Under the pieces are notes generated by a model, which saw nothing but the letters and a program-made list of their open reading frames with translations, did no database searches and was not told the origin of the DNA. A DNA stretch of 42,703 bases, taken from Phycisphaerales bacterium (GTDB lineage Bacteria > Planctomycetota > Phycisphaerae > SM23-33). A program made the translations under genes and the position numbers. The stretch spans positions 1 to 42,703 of the forward strand of contig JABGPZ010000038.1 of assembly GCA_018644725.1 (NCBI GenBank). Direction: 5' to 3'. Shown one piece after another: positions 1 to 8,224 of the stretch; within the stretch, counting starts at the first letter, position 1; every line of letters begins with the position of its first letter.

Positions 1-11
1 ATAGCCCCGCA

Positions 12-40
12 CTCTAACGAATCACGTTGTCACGTTAGAG
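12..40. other. Inverted repeat downstream of pyrC
   Basis: CTCTAACG (12-19) is perfectly complementary to CGTTAGAG (33-40) around a 13-base loop, 39 bases past the pyrC stop. Neither side has a T-run, so it is a weak intrinsic-terminator candidate. It may be an mRNA 3' stabiliser or just a chance hairpin. Confidence 0.35.
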
Positions 41-78
41 ACTTGAATCCGCCAAGGAATATATTCTTTTAGAAGCCT

Positions 79-1365
79 TTACTTTTCCAGTTGGAATTTG
101 ATGTCGCCGTTGACGATGGTGGTGGTGGGGCGGCCTTTGAGAGTCCAGCCGTTCCACGGGCAGTTGCGTCCCTTCGACGCGAATCGGTCGACGTCCACGG
201 TCCATTCCAGCTCGGGATCGATAATCGTCACATCGCCCGGTCGGCCCACTTTCAGCGTGCCAAGGTCCGAGTGAATCGACGCCGCCGGGCCAACGGTCAT
301 CCGCTCGATCACGGTTTCCCAGCCGCACAGGCCGGTGTCGATGAGCGCCTTGGCGTAGAGGCTCACCGCGCACTCGAGGCCGACGATCCCGAACGGTGCG
401 AGCGCGAATTCGAGGTCTTTTTCTTCCTGGGTGTGCGGCGCGTGATCCGTCGCGAGGCAGCAGATCGTCCCGTCCACCACACCACGGCGCAGCGCGTCCA
501 CGTCGGCGGCGGTGCGCAGCGGCGGATTCATCTTGAAATTCGAGTCATAGGTCATGCACGCCGCGTCGGTCAGCAGGAGGTGGTGGGGCGTGGCCTCGGC
601 CGAAACCGTCAGGCCGTCTTTCTTCGCGGTGCGGACCAGTTCGATCGACTTCTTCGAGGACAAATGTTGCGCGTGATAATGCCCGCCGATGCGCTCGAGA
701 AGCTCGATATCGCGCAGGAGCATGATCTCTTCGCCGACGGGTGCAATGCCGCCGAGGCCCATCCGCACGGCGATCGGGCCAGAGTTCATCGACCCGCCAA
801 ACAGCGTCGGATCCTGGCAGTGCTGCATCAGCGTCGCGTCGAGCATTTTCGCATATTGCATCGCGCGCTGCATGACCTTGGAATCGGCGATGCCCGTGCC
901 GTCGTCGGTAAAGGCGACCGCGCCGGCCTCTTGCATCATGCCCATCTCGGCGAGTTCTTCGCCTTTGCGGTCTTTGGTGATGCAGCCGGTGGTGAGCACG
1001 CGCGCGAGCTTGGCTTGGCGACCTCGGTGCAGCACGAAGTCCACGCTGGTGTGTTGGTCAATCGCGGGCGAGGTGTTGGGCATGGCGACGATGGTCGTAA
1101 ACCCGCCAGCGACCGCAGCAGCCGAGGCGGTGGCGATGGTCTCTTTGCCTTCCTGACCCGGTTCGCGACAATGCACATGCACGTCGATCAGCCCGGGACA
1201 GACAATCTTGCCCTTGGCCTTGATGCGCGTCGCGCCGCGGGCGTGGTGGGGCGAAACCGTACCGACCTGAGAAATCACGCCGTCCTCAATCAGGACGTCA
1301 CAGACTTTGTTGAGTTTCGATGCCGGATCAATCACCCGGCCTTGTTGAATCAGCAGCTTGGTCAT
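79..1365 (-). CDS. pyrC: Dihydroorotase
   Basis: Cyclises carbamoyl-aspartate to dihydroorotate, the third step of de novo pyrimidine synthesis, in the cytoplasm. The 428-residue protein opens with [14 protein letters not shown] and carries the metal-binding [10 protein letters not shown] motif of type I (AllB/PyrC-like) dihydroorotases, and the C-terminal [14 protein letters not shown] segment with the catalytic Asp and substrate-binding His. The ATG at 1365 is chosen over upstream in-frame starts because GGGAG precedes it by about five bases and it overlaps the pyrB stop by four bases. It is the last gene of a pyrR-pyrB-pyrC operon and is probably translationally coupled to pyrB. Length and motifs are typical of the active family, so it does not look like the inactive pseudo-dihydroorotase that partners some PyrB proteins. 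Confidence 0.96.
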   Translation of the reverse strand: MTKLLIQQGRVIDPASKLNKVCDVLIEDGVISQVGTVSPHHARGATRIKAKGKIVCPGLIDVHVHCREPGQEGKETIATASAAAVAGGFTTIVAMPNTSPAIDQHTSVDFVLHRGRQAKLARVLTTGCITKDRKGEELAEMGMMQEAGAVAFTDDGTGIADSKVMQRAMQYAKMLDATLMQHCQDPTLFGGSMNSGPIAVRMGLGGIAPVGEEIMLLRDIELLERIGGHYHAQHLSSKKSIELVRTAKKDGLTVSAEATPHHLLLTDAACMTYDSNFKMNPPLRTAADVDALRRGVVDGTICCLATDHAPHTQEEKDLEFALAPFGIVGLECAVSLYAKALIDTGLCGWETVIERMTVGPAASIHSDLGTLKVGRPGDVTIIDPELEWTVDVDRFASKGRNCPWNGWTLKGRPTTTIVNGDIKFQLEK

Positions 1366-2399
1366 GATTGCTCCCGCAGAAGGCCCTGGGCCTGGAAGAC
1401 CGAGTAGAGCACGGCCATGCGAATTGCCAGGCCGTTGGTGACTTGTCGGAGGATGGTGGAGTTGGGCCCGTCGGCGACGGCGGAGGTGATTTCCACGCCG
1501 CGGTTCATCGGCCCGGGGTGCATGATCAGCACGTCGTCTTTGCACTGGGCAAGGCGCGCGTTGTTCATGCCGTAGAGTTTGTGGTATTCGCGAATCGAGG
1601 GGAACAGCCCGCCGCCGAAGCGCTCGAACTGGATGCGGAGCATGTTGATTGCGTCGAGCTCGGGCAGGACCTCGTCGAGGCTATGGCTGATGGAGCATCC
1701 CATTTGCGCAATGGCGTTGGGGATGAGCGTCGGCGGGCCGACGACGACCACCTCGGCCCCGAGTTTCTGCAGGCCGATGATGTTGCTGCGCGCGACACGC
1801 GAGTGGGCGATGTCACCGACGATGGCGACTTTTTTGCCGGCGATCGAGCCGAGCTTCTCGCGAATCGTGTAGATGTCCAGCAGCGCCTGGGTGGGGTGTT
1901 CATGGGGCCCGTCGCCGGCGTTGATGATCGACGCGGACGTTTTGCGGGCAACCATGTGCGGCGCGCCGGACTGGCCGTGGCGCATAACGAAGATGTCCAC
2001 GCCCATGGCCTCGATGTTCTTGACGGTGTCGAGGGTGGTTTCGCCTTTGGAGACGCTGGATCCCGAGGACGTAAAGATGATCGGGTCGGCCGAGAGTCGC
2101 GCAGCGGCCAGTTCGAAACTCATGCGCGTGCGCGTGGAGTTCTCGAAGAACAGCAGCCCGACGACCTGGCCACGCAGGGCGGGGACCTTTTTGATCGAGC
2201 GGGTCGAAACCTCGCTGAAGGACTCTGCCGTGTCGAGCAGGTAGGTGATTTCCTCGGCCGACAATTCGTCGAGCCCGAGGAGGTCTTTCTTGGTCCAGAC
2301 AAAACCCTCCGGGACGACCACATCCGCAACCTTGGGTTTGCGTTTGCGGGTCGCGACGGGCTTATTGCGTTTCGATGCCGTAGGCGCCTTCTTGGCCAT
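1362..2399 (-). CDS. pyrB: Aspartate carbamoyltransferase, catalytic chain
   Basis: Joins carbamoyl phosphate and aspartate to give carbamoyl-aspartate, the committed pyrimidine step. The 345-residue protein has the carbamoyl-phosphate loop [11 protein letters not shown], the HPTQALLD segment and the C-terminal [11 protein letters not shown] segment typical of PyrB. A Lys/Arg-rich N-terminal tail of about 25 residues ([12 protein letters not shown] and following) precedes the conserved fold and is longer than usual. The ATG at 2399 has GGAGG six bases upstream, inside the end of pyrR. It overlaps pyrR by 38 bases and pyrC by four. No pyrI regulatory chain is in the window. Confidence 0.97.
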   Translation of the reverse strand: MAKKAPTASKRNKPVATRKRKPKVADVVVPEGFVWTKKDLLGLDELSAEEITYLLDTAESFSEVSTRSIKKVPALRGQVVGLLFFENSTRTRMSFELAAARLSADPIIFTSSGSSVSKGETTLDTVKNIEAMGVDIFVMRHGQSGAPHMVARKTSASIINAGDGPHEHPTQALLDIYTIREKLGSIAGKKVAIVGDIAHSRVARSNIIGLQKLGAEVVVVGPPTLIPNAIAQMGCSISHSLDEVLPELDAINMLRIQFERFGGGLFPSIREYHKLYGMNNARLAQCKDDVLIMHPGPMNRGVEITSAVADGPNSTILRQVTNGLAIRMAVLYSVFQAQGLLREQS

Positions 2400-2895
2400 C
2401 GGTTTCCTCCAGTTGGACTTTGACTTTTTGGTCGATAGGGATATCCATGGTCGCGCCGATCATGTCGGCGGTGATGGGCAGTTGGTGTCCGCCGCGGTCG
2501 ATGAGGACCGCGAGTCGCACGGCGGCGGGGCGGCCGAAGTCGTGCAGTTCGGTGAGTGCCGCGCGGATGGTTCGGCCGGTTTGGAGAACGTCGTCCACCA
2601 GCAGAATCCATGTGCCGTCGACGTCGAAATTCAGCTCTGCCGAGCGTGCGACGGGGATCGACGTGCGCGTTTTAAGGTCGTCCCGATAGAACGTCACATC
2701 CAGCGCGCCGGAGTGAATTGTCCGTTTGGGGAACTTCGCGACGAGCCGGTCGGAGATGCGCTCGGCCAGCGGCACGCCGTTGGAACGGATGCCGATAATG
2801 GCGATGTCGCCCTCGGCGGGAAGCGCCGCGGTGACCTGCGAATACAAACGGTCGAATACCTGTTCCATCTGCGTTTTGGTCAGTAGCTTATTCAT
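2362..2895 (-). CDS. pyrR: PyrR: pyrimidine operon regulator / uracil phosphoribosyltransferase
   Basis: A type I phosphoribosyltransferase-fold protein. In Bacillus-type systems PyrR binds pyr mRNA in response to UMP and also has uracil phosphoribosyltransferase activity. The PRPP loop is clear ([18 protein letters not shown]), as is [14 protein letters not shown] near the N-terminus. The ATG at 2895 gives the usual [14 protein letters not shown] start, but its AAGG sits directly against the ATG. An in-frame TTG at 2913 has AGGG about seven bases upstream and would add six residues, so the start is uncertain. First gene of pyrRBC. The roughly 110-base leader shows no obvious PyrR-binding loop or UMP-controlled terminator, so the regulatory mode is open. 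Confidence 0.93.
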   Translation of the reverse strand: MNKLLTKTQMEQVFDRLYSQVTAALPAEGDIAIIGIRSNGVPLAERISDRLVAKFPKRTIHSGALDVTFYRDDLKTRTSIPVARSAELNFDVDGTWILLVDDVLQTGRTIRAALTELHDFGRPAAVRLAVLIDRGGHQLPITADMIGATMDIPIDQKVKVQLEETDGQEGAYGIETQ

Positions 2896-3051
2896 CCTTA
2901 TAAAGATAGGCAAACACGCGCCCTAACACAAGGAAAAAGAGGCTGGAAGTGTGAGTGGAGAGAGGAGGATGGTGGAAATCGTCTGACATTATTTATACCG
3001 CAAAACAGCTTTGTAGTTACAGTGCGGAATAAAAAAAAGTATGATGTCTGC

Positions 3052-4071
3052 ATGAGTTCTCGCCGCCCCATCCGAGGTGTCCCGCTGAATGTGCGACACT
3101 GGAACTTCGCTGGCCTATGCCTGACCGACTGGTGCAACGCATCGTGTCGCTGTTGCTATATGGGGTGCAGCCCCCAGCGCGGCCATTGGATGGACGAGGA
3201 TACGGCGGTGGAAATCTGGCGTCAACTTCAGAGCGCATCGCCGCATGGGTGCAAGATTCATCTCAGCGGCGGCGAGATTTTTGGCGATTGGCCAAGGCTG
3301 ATTTCTCTGGTGCGTCGCGCCAAGGCCGAGGGGCTTGTGCGGCTGGAGAAGGTGGAGACCAATGGGTTCTGGCTGGCGGATGAAGACGAAGCCTGCCGCC
3401 GGATCGAGGCTCTCGGTGAAGCGGGAATGGAATTTCTCGCGATTTCGGCCGATCCGTTTCATCAGCACTATGTCCCCCTCGAGCAGGTCCGTCGCCTGGC
3501 AGAGCTGGGCCGAAAAACCCTGGGCCCCACGCGTGTGCAGGTCCGATGGGAAGAGTGGATGGAGAATGGCGAAGACCTGACCGCCGTGACGCCCGAGCAC
3601 CGAAATGCGGTCTTTGCCAAGTGGCTCACGCGCGGGTACGAGCGCATCAACGGGAGGGCGGCCGAAGAACTCGCCGGCCTGATGGAGCGCAAACCCATCG
3701 ACACATTCCGCGAATCGATCTGCCGCAAAAGTCTTCTGCGCGGGAAGCACATCCACGTCAATCCCGACGGGACGCTCACGCCGGGAGTGTGCGCGGGGAT
3801 TTTGCTGGGCTCGTGGGGCTCTGGAGAAGAATCTTCCATCGCGGCGAATTGGCAACGTCTCAAAGACGAATACGATTCCCGGCCGATTGTCTCGACTCTC
3901 GCTACGGGCGGGCCGGTCGCCCTGGCCGAGCAAGCCGCCGAGCGCGGATTTGTGATCGACCCGCGCGGCTATGTCAGTAAGTGTCATCTTTGCTGGTCGT
4001 TGCGGAAGTGGCTCTTTGCCAAAGGGCTTGGCGGCGAAGAACTAGGCCCTGCGTGGCTCTATGGGATATAA
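3052..4071 (+). CDS. Radical SAM protein, function unknown
   Basis: A 339-residue radical SAM enzyme with the iron-sulfur motif CX3CX2C at C28, C32 and C35 (CNASCRCC) and the SAM-binding SGGE motif near residues 72-75. Near the C-terminus there is a CHLC pair (C311, C314) followed by a basic WSLRKWLFAKG segment. Two further cysteines in the middle (ICRKS, GVCAG) could take part in an auxiliary cluster, but this is not a standard SPASM domain. The ATG at 3052 is preferred; an in-frame GTG at 3022 would add ten residues, and neither has a convincing ribosome site. No substrate peptide or partner gene lies alongside it. The protein class is certain; the reaction is unknown. Confidence 0.85.
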   Translation: MSSRRPIRGVPLNVRHWNFAGLCLTDWCNASCRCCYMGCSPQRGHWMDEDTAVEIWRQLQSASPHGCKIHLSGGEIFGDWPRLISLVRRAKAEGLVRLEKVETNGFWLADEDEACRRIEALGEAGMEFLAISADPFHQHYVPLEQVRRLAELGRKTLGPTRVQVRWEEWMENGEDLTAVTPEHRNAVFAKWLTRGYERINGRAAEELAGLMERKPIDTFRESICRKSLLRGKHIHVNPDGTLTPGVCAGILLGSWGSGEESSIAANWQRLKDEYDSRPIVSTLATGGPVALAEQAAERGFVIDPRGYVSKCHLCWSLRKWLFAKGLGGEELGPAWLYGI

Positions 4072-4094
4072 TGGCCCGTGGGGCTTCCAAGGCG

Positions 4095-4123
4095 TTGACT
4101 TTAACGCGGCGGGGCGATAGGAT
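4095..4123 (+). promoter_or_regulatory. Sigma-70-type promoter for the STAS/RsbW-like operon
   Basis: TTGACT at 4095-4100, a 17-base spacer and TAGGAT at 4118-4123. This lies about 80 bases before the STAS gene and past the radical SAM stop, so the four-gene operon probably starts here. Confidence 0.55.
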
Positions 4124-4205
4124 AGTATACAAATCACCTCTGGCGCTGAACCTTGCTGCATTGACGGCCTGGTTGCGCCATAACTCGATACCCAGGAGAG
4201 ACCAG

Positions 4206-4562
4206 ATGGAACTCGATAATGCCAAGATGCAAGTGGCCGTTGAACAGGGCGTGACCATGGTGACTCTGTCCGACCAGAAGATTCTCGACGAAATCAACAT
4301 CGCCCGGATCGGCGAAAACCTCTACGCCCTTGTCCGCGATGCGGCCGCGCCCATGATGGTCGTGGACTTTGCGACGGTGGCGAATATGTCTTCCAGTGCG
4401 CTGGGGATGCTGATTACGCTCCACAAACGCATCCGTGAAACGTCCGGAAAATTGGTCCTGTGCAACATTCAACCCGCGATTCTCGAAGTGTTCCGCATTA
4501 CGCGCCTTGACGAAATCTTCATGATTTGCGCCAGCCGTAGCGAAGCCCTCGAACAGTTTTAG
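4206..4562 (+). CDS. STAS-domain anti-sigma factor antagonist
   Basis: A 118-residue single STAS domain (SpoIIAA/RsbV family). Such proteins bind and neutralise a kinase/anti-sigma factor until phosphorylated on a conserved serine. The phosphoacceptor region is NMSSSALGML, with candidate serines around residues 61-63. The ATG at 4206 is chosen because AGGAG lies eight bases upstream and the protein then has normal family length; longer in-frame extensions are not STAS-like. It is followed 18 bases later by an RsbW-like kinase, the expected partner. No sigma factor or PP2C phosphatase is in the window, so the output of this partner switch is unknown. Confidence 0.9.
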   Translation: MELDNAKMQVAVEQGVTMVTLSDQKILDEINIARIGENLYALVRDAAAPMMVVDFATVANMSSSALGMLITLHKRIRETSGKLVLCNIQPAILEVFRITRLDEIFMICASRSEALEQF

Positions 4563-4580
4563 TCTTCGGAGCCTGTCACA

Positions 4581-4991
4581 GTGGAATTGGATACCGCCAT
4601 CGCCTCGAGCTTGTCCCAATCCAGAGTTGTCATTGAACAACTGATGGACGCTATTGGTGTGTCCGGGTTTGGTGAAGGGGAACTCTTCGGGATCAAATTG
4701 TCCCTCGAAGAGGCATTCGCAAACGCGATCAAGCATGGCAATCGGTTCGATCCAGAAAAGCAGGTCCACATTCAGGCCCGCATCACTCCAGGACATCTGG
4801 AGATCACGGTTCGCGACGAAGGGGACGGTTATTGTCCCGACTGTGTTGCCGATCCGACGGCTCCGTGTAATCTCGAACACCCCGGCGGCCGAGGATTGCT
4901 GTTGATTCGCGCCTACATGGATGAAGTGATTCACTCTGACGAGGGCCGAAGTGTTCGCATGATCAAAACCGCCGCAACTTCAACCCAATGA
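4581..4991 (+). CDS. Anti-sigma factor serine kinase (HATPase_c, RsbW/SpoIIAB-like)
   Basis: A 136-residue GHKL ATPase. The N box is EEAFANAIKHG (about residues 43-53), the G1 box DEGDGY and the G2 box GGRGLLLIRAYMDE. In this family the protein either sequesters a sigma factor or phosphorylates its STAS antagonist, here most likely the gene immediately upstream. The start is GTG at 4581 with GGAG ten bases upstream. Its stop overlaps the ATG of the next membrane-protein gene by four bases, suggesting translational coupling. The regulated target cannot be named from sequence. Confidence 0.9.
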   Translation: MELDTAIASSLSQSRVVIEQLMDAIGVSGFGEGELFGIKLSLEEAFANAIKHGNRFDPEKQVHIQARITPGHLEITVRDEGDGYCPDCVADPTAPCNLEHPGGRGLLLIRAYMDEVIHSDEGRSVRMIKTAATSTQ

Positions 4992-5998
4992 ATTATAAAA
5001 CCCACATCCATCTTGAATCGGTGAGTGTCTATGTCCTGATGGCGCTGTTGTCCTGGCTGAGCGTGGCCCTTGTGCGCACGCTGGAGCTGAGCGCGGGGTC
5101 GTGGGACGTCCTGATGGTGATGGTTCTCCTGGGATCGGGGGGCGTGGTTCTGCTTGCTGCGGTGGGAGGATTTTGCCGCACCAGTGCCGCCATTGCTGCG
5201 GCGATGACGATTATGGCTGGCCCCTGTATCGAAGCCGAGGCCATGTCGACGGTGCTTTGGCAGAATGAGGGACAAACCCAATCCCTCTATTTGGGAATGG
5301 GTCTACAGCTCCTCGCGGTTGGCTTTGCGGGTTTGCTTCTTCAAGATCTGCTTGTGCTGCTGCGGGAAAAATGGGTGACCAGCGAGTCCTATTGGGCCCG
5401 CCACGGTGTGAACTGTCCGGCGCTTTCGCCCGAGACACCCGCCACGCCTAGCTATGACAAAACGAAAACCCGGTTCCTCACGATCTATGCGAATGACCGG
5501 TGCGGCGAAAAAGATTCACTGGGACTTCTCCCCGCACGCGAAGGGCTGATTCGTCGATGGAGCGGGATGGATCCCCAGGACCGGACCGATACCATATTTG
5601 CGTTTGTGACCGGATTCATCCTCACAGGGATGCTGCTGTTTATCCTCGGGCAAGCGGCATCGCGCACACAGGTTCTCTTTGCGCTGATTGGTGCGTCGGC
5701 CGGGGCACCGATGATTCTGCTACGCTATTTCCCCAATGTTCGCGCGGCCGTGTGGAGTGTCATTCCGCTCATGCTGGGCGTTGGTGTGTATACGCTGGGG
5801 CTGATCACGGCGCCGTCGCTGACTCCGTATGGGATCACGCGTATTTCGCCGATCCTCCAGCTCTATCCCCTCGATTGGATCGTCGGCGGTATGGGCGGGG
5901 CGATGCTGGGGTGCTGGTACGCGGAGCGTAGCCGAGAGCATCACGCGTTTGACGCTCTGTGCGAAGCGGCCGATTCTGCCGAGGATTGTGAATGCTGA
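4988..5998 (+). CDS. Eight-helix integral membrane protein, unknown family
   Basis: A 336-residue protein with about eight hydrophobic segments: roughly residues 12-34, 39-62, 66-84, 99-125, 203-223, 227-246, 253-276 and 296-311. A soluble stretch of about 75 residues (about 128-202) separates helices 4 and 5. I do not recognise the family and see no transporter or enzyme motif. Its start overlaps the RsbW-like gene by four bases and its end overlaps the WaaP-like kinase by seven, so all four genes are very likely one transcript. It could be a membrane sensor or effector of the partner switch, or an envelope component used with the kinase; both are inference. Confidence 0.85.
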   Translation: MNYKTHIHLESVSVYVLMALLSWLSVALVRTLELSAGSWDVLMVMVLLGSGGVVLLAAVGGFCRTSAAIAAAMTIMAGPCIEAEAMSTVLWQNEGQTQSLYLGMGLQLLAVGFAGLLLQDLLVLLREKWVTSESYWARHGVNCPALSPETPATPSYDKTKTRFLTIYANDRCGEKDSLGLLPAREGLIRRWSGMDPQDRTDTIFAFVTGFILTGMLLFILGQAASRTQVLFALIGASAGAPMILLRYFPNVRAAVWSVIPLMLGVGVYTLGLITAPSLTPYGITRISPILQLYPLDWIVGGMGGAMLGCWYAERSREHHAFDALCEAADSAEDCEC

Positions 5999-6801
5999 AC
6001 GATTGGGTCAGTTCACGCTTCGAGGCACTCTTTCAACGCGAAGGGTTGATTGGTTTTGATGCGTGGTACACGACTGATCGGGGCAGCTTGCTCCAGCGCA
6101 GTTCCCGCCGTGACGTCTCGATTCTCACCTTTGACGATGAGGGGACCGAGCGAACCTTTTTTCTCAAACGGTTCCACAGGCCGCACATCAAGGATATGTG
6201 GTTTGCATTTCAAAATTCTCTGCGCATCATGTCCCAAGCGGAATTCGAACGCTCCAATTCCGACTTGCTCCGCACATTGGGCGTGGGGTCGTTGCGGCCC
6301 GTCATGGTCGGGTCACGCTTTTTGGGCGCGATTGAACGCTGCAGTATTCTTCTGACGGAACAATTGGAATCGATTCAGTTGCCAGAGTATGTCATCACAC
6401 ACTGGGACACCATGCCCCCCGAGCGGCGTCAGGTACTCCTGCGGGCGATGGGGAAAACTGTGCGGAAACTTCACAATGGCCGCGTCTCGTTCCCGGACCT
6501 GTATGCGTGGCACTTTTTTGTTCGTGAGCAGGGCGACAGCTTCGATTTTGACCTGATCGACCTCCACCGCATGGGCCGACGGATGCTCTTCCCCGGGTAC
6601 ATTCCCGATAACCTTGGTACGTTGCTGTTCAGCATGCCCCAATCCATTTTTACACTGGATGACACCTCGGCAATTTTGGATGGATATTTCGAGGGCGATC
6701 CGTCAAGTCGGCGCGCTGCATTGATGCCGGCTATTCATCGCCAGACGATGAAACTTCTTCGCCGACGTCCTGGGTCCATCGACCACAAGTGGAATCTGTA
6801 A
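5992..6801 (+). CDS. Lipopolysaccharide kinase (Kdo/WaaP)-like protein
   Basis: A 269-residue protein resembling the WaaP/KdkA eukaryotic-kinase-like family that phosphorylates LPS core sugars. Candidate ATP lysine is K59 in TFFLKRFHR. The catalytic-loop equivalent is FPDLYAWHFFV (D169, H174), corresponding to the RDFY..HFLL loop of WaaP, and the metal-binding segment LIDLHR (D190) matches the family closely. The usual His-Arg before the catalytic Asp is replaced by Phe-Pro, a departure worth testing. Last gene of the STAS/RsbW-like/membrane-protein operon, overlapping its neighbour by seven bases. The true substrate could be a lipid A-core sugar or something else. Confidence 0.75.
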   Translation: MLNDWVSSRFEALFQREGLIGFDAWYTTDRGSLLQRSSRRDVSILTFDDEGTERTFFLKRFHRPHIKDMWFAFQNSLRIMSQAEFERSNSDLLRTLGVGSLRPVMVGSRFLGAIERCSILLTEQLESIQLPEYVITHWDTMPPERRQVLLRAMGKTVRKLHNGRVSFPDLYAWHFFVREQGDSFDFDLIDLHRMGRRMLFPGYIPDNLGTLLFSMPQSIFTLDDTSAILDGYFEGDPSSRRAALMPAIHRQTMKLLRRRPGSIDHKWNL

Positions 6802-6810
6802 CGCGTTTCC

Positions 6811-6841
6811 AAAAAAAAAGAACGACGGTGTTTCGTCGTTC
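6811..6841 (-). terminator. Intrinsic terminator of metF
   Basis: GAACGACG (6820-6827) pairs perfectly with CGTCGTTC (6834-6841). On the minus strand the stem is followed by nine T residues (the A-run at 6811-6819). It lies in the 62-base gap between the convergent kinase gene and metF. Confidence 0.85.
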
Positions 6842-6863
6842 TGTTCGTTCAGGTGGAAGCGGG

Positions 6864-7745
6864 TTATCGCCACTGGCCGAGTTCGCGGCAGATCGTTGTG
6901 ACCGGTTCGGCCTTGTTGAGGCAATAGAAGTGTAGCCCCGGTGCGCTGGAATCGAGAAGGTCCTGGCATTGGCGGATTGCAAAGTCCACGCCAGCGGTCG
7001 CCATTGCGTCGGCGTCCTCTTCGTGCGGGCGGAGCGTATTGACGATCGCGTCCGACGGTGCGACATCGCACTGGGTGCAGAAGCGCAGATAGCTCGTAAG
7101 ATTCGTTACGGGCAAAATCCCGGGAATCCGCCGCATGGTCACGCCGACGTTGTTGGTCCGCTGGATGAAATTACGGTAGTGGTCGTTCTCGAAGAACAAT
7201 TGCGTGATCGCAAAATCCGCGCCGGTTTCCTGTTTCATGCGGAGGACAAGACTGTCGATGGTCTCGTTTTCGCTACGGGGATGATTTTCCGGAAACGCCG
7301 CAACGCCCACGCAGAACGCATCACCATATTCACGAATCAGCCGAAGCAGTTCGAAGGCGTAGCGCGGTTCGTCTTTGCCCGGGACATAGTCCTGCTCGTT
7401 GGCGGGGGGGTCGCCCCGGAGCGCAAGGAGGTTGGTCACGCCGGCGGCCTGCATGTCTTCGAGCTCTTGGCGGAGTTCGACCCGGGAGTGTTTCGTACAG
7501 GTAAAGTGATGCATCACGGGGATTTCGTGACGCTCCTGAAGTTCTTTGACAATCGAAAGCGTATTTTCCGCTGTTGTTCCTCCGGCCCCATAGGTGACCG
7601 AGAAAAAATCGGGATTCAGGTCCATCAAGGATTCTGCAGCTGCAAAAAGACCTTCACGGCCCTTGTCGGTCTTGGGCGGGAAAAATTCAAAGGAGAGTGT
7701 CCGCAAGCGCTTGCGAAAGATTTCGTCAATTCGAGATACAGCCAT
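6864..7745 (-). CDS. metF: 5,10-methylenetetrahydrofolate reductase
   Basis: Reduces 5,10-methylene-THF to 5-methyl-THF, the methyl donor for methionine synthesis; an FAD-dependent TIM barrel. The 293-residue length is normal. Family segments are FEFFPPKT near the N-terminus, FFSVTYGAGGTT, LALRGDPP, AFPENHP, FAITQLFFEND and IPGILPV. The ATG at 7745 lies only 22 bases after the stop of the HU-like gene on the same strand, so the two are probably co-transcribed. It fits with metY, metX-metW and mtnP elsewhere in the window. An intrinsic terminator follows its stop. Confidence 0.97.
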   Translation of the reverse strand: MAVSRIDEIFRKRLRTLSFEFFPPKTDKGREGLFAAAESLMDLNPDFFSVTYGAGGTTAENTLSIVKELQERHEIPVMHHFTCTKHSRVELRQELEDMQAAGVTNLLALRGDPPANEQDYVPGKDEPRYAFELLRLIREYGDAFCVGVAAFPENHPRSENETIDSLVLRMKQETGADFAITQLFFENDHYRNFIQRTNNVGVTMRRIPGILPVTNLTSYLRFCTQCDVAPSDAIVNTLRPHEEDADAMATAGVDFAIRQCQDLLDSSAPGLHFYCLNKAEPVTTICRELGQWR

Positions 7746-7767
7746 TCGAGTCTCTATCTTTCCAGCG

Positions 7768-8073
7768 CTAGGCCAGCTCGCTCAATTTGAGCTTCATGAT
7801 TCGGCCAGGTTTGAATTTGACCGTGTGCTTTGCGGGGACTTCCACGCGTTCGAGGGTGCGAGGGTTCTGTGCAATTCGGGCAGCCCGGCGACGGGTTTCA
7901 AATACGCCAAAGTCCCGGAACTCCAGACGATGCCCCTTGCCAAGCTCTTCCACGATCGAATCGAGAAACAGTTGTACAACATCCTTGACAAGGACGCGTT
8001 TGGCCTTGGTGGTGGTTGCAATGCGATCAACCAGCTCTTTTTTGGTTACGGTGATGGGTTTGGGTTGGTCCAT
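7768..8073 (-). CDS. HU/IHF-family DNA-binding protein
   Basis: A 101-residue nucleoid-associated protein. The bacterial histone-like pattern is clear: KKELVDRIATTTKAKRVLVKDVVQ helices (shown in part), then LEFRDFGVFETRRRAARIAQNP with the conserved GxF and the Arg-rich beta-arm including the Asn-Pro that intercalates DNA. The ATG at 8073 is chosen over the longer upstream reading because AAGGGG lies about seven bases before it and the residues upstream are not HU-like. A TATAAT box precedes it at 8119-8124. Upstream partner of metF, probably in one transcript. HU versus IHF-like cannot be decided from sequence alone. Confidence 0.93.
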   Translation of the reverse strand: MDQPKPITVTKKELVDRIATTTKAKRVLVKDVVQLFLDSIVEELGKGHRLEFRDFGVFETRRRAARIAQNPRTLERVEVPAKHTVKFKPGRIMKLKLSELA

Positions 8074-8118
8074 AGTTTGTCCCCTTGCTGTGAAAGGTTT
8101 GAATTTCCTAACTAGTGT

Positions 8119-8124
8119 ATTATA
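8119..8124 (-). promoter_or_regulatory. -10 element for the HU-like/metF transcript
   Basis: Perfect TATAAT on the minus strand, about 46 bases before the HU-like ATG. I see no good -35 hexamer at the right distance. Confidence 0.45.
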
Positions 8125-8161
8125 TCCTATCCAATCACAATTTATAGTAATTTTGGAAGAA

Positions 8162-8199
8162 AATGAAAAAAAAATGCCGAGACGATTTCTCGTCCCGGC
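8162..8199 (-). terminator. Intrinsic terminator of the nucleotidyltransferase gene
   Basis: An imperfect hairpin (core GACGA/TCGTC, flanked by GCCG/CGGC with small bulges, 8176-8199) is followed on the minus strand by a long T-run (A-rich 8164-8174). It separates the nucleotidyltransferase gene from the HU-like gene. Confidence 0.7.
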
Positions 8200-8224
8200 C
8201 TGTTTTGTAGTCCTACAAGCTGTT

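Noticed and set aside
91-1407. Long plus-strand open frame of 438 codons opposite pyrC
   Set aside because: Antisense shadow of a clear dihydroorotase gene; its translation is Arg/His/Gly-rich with no family.
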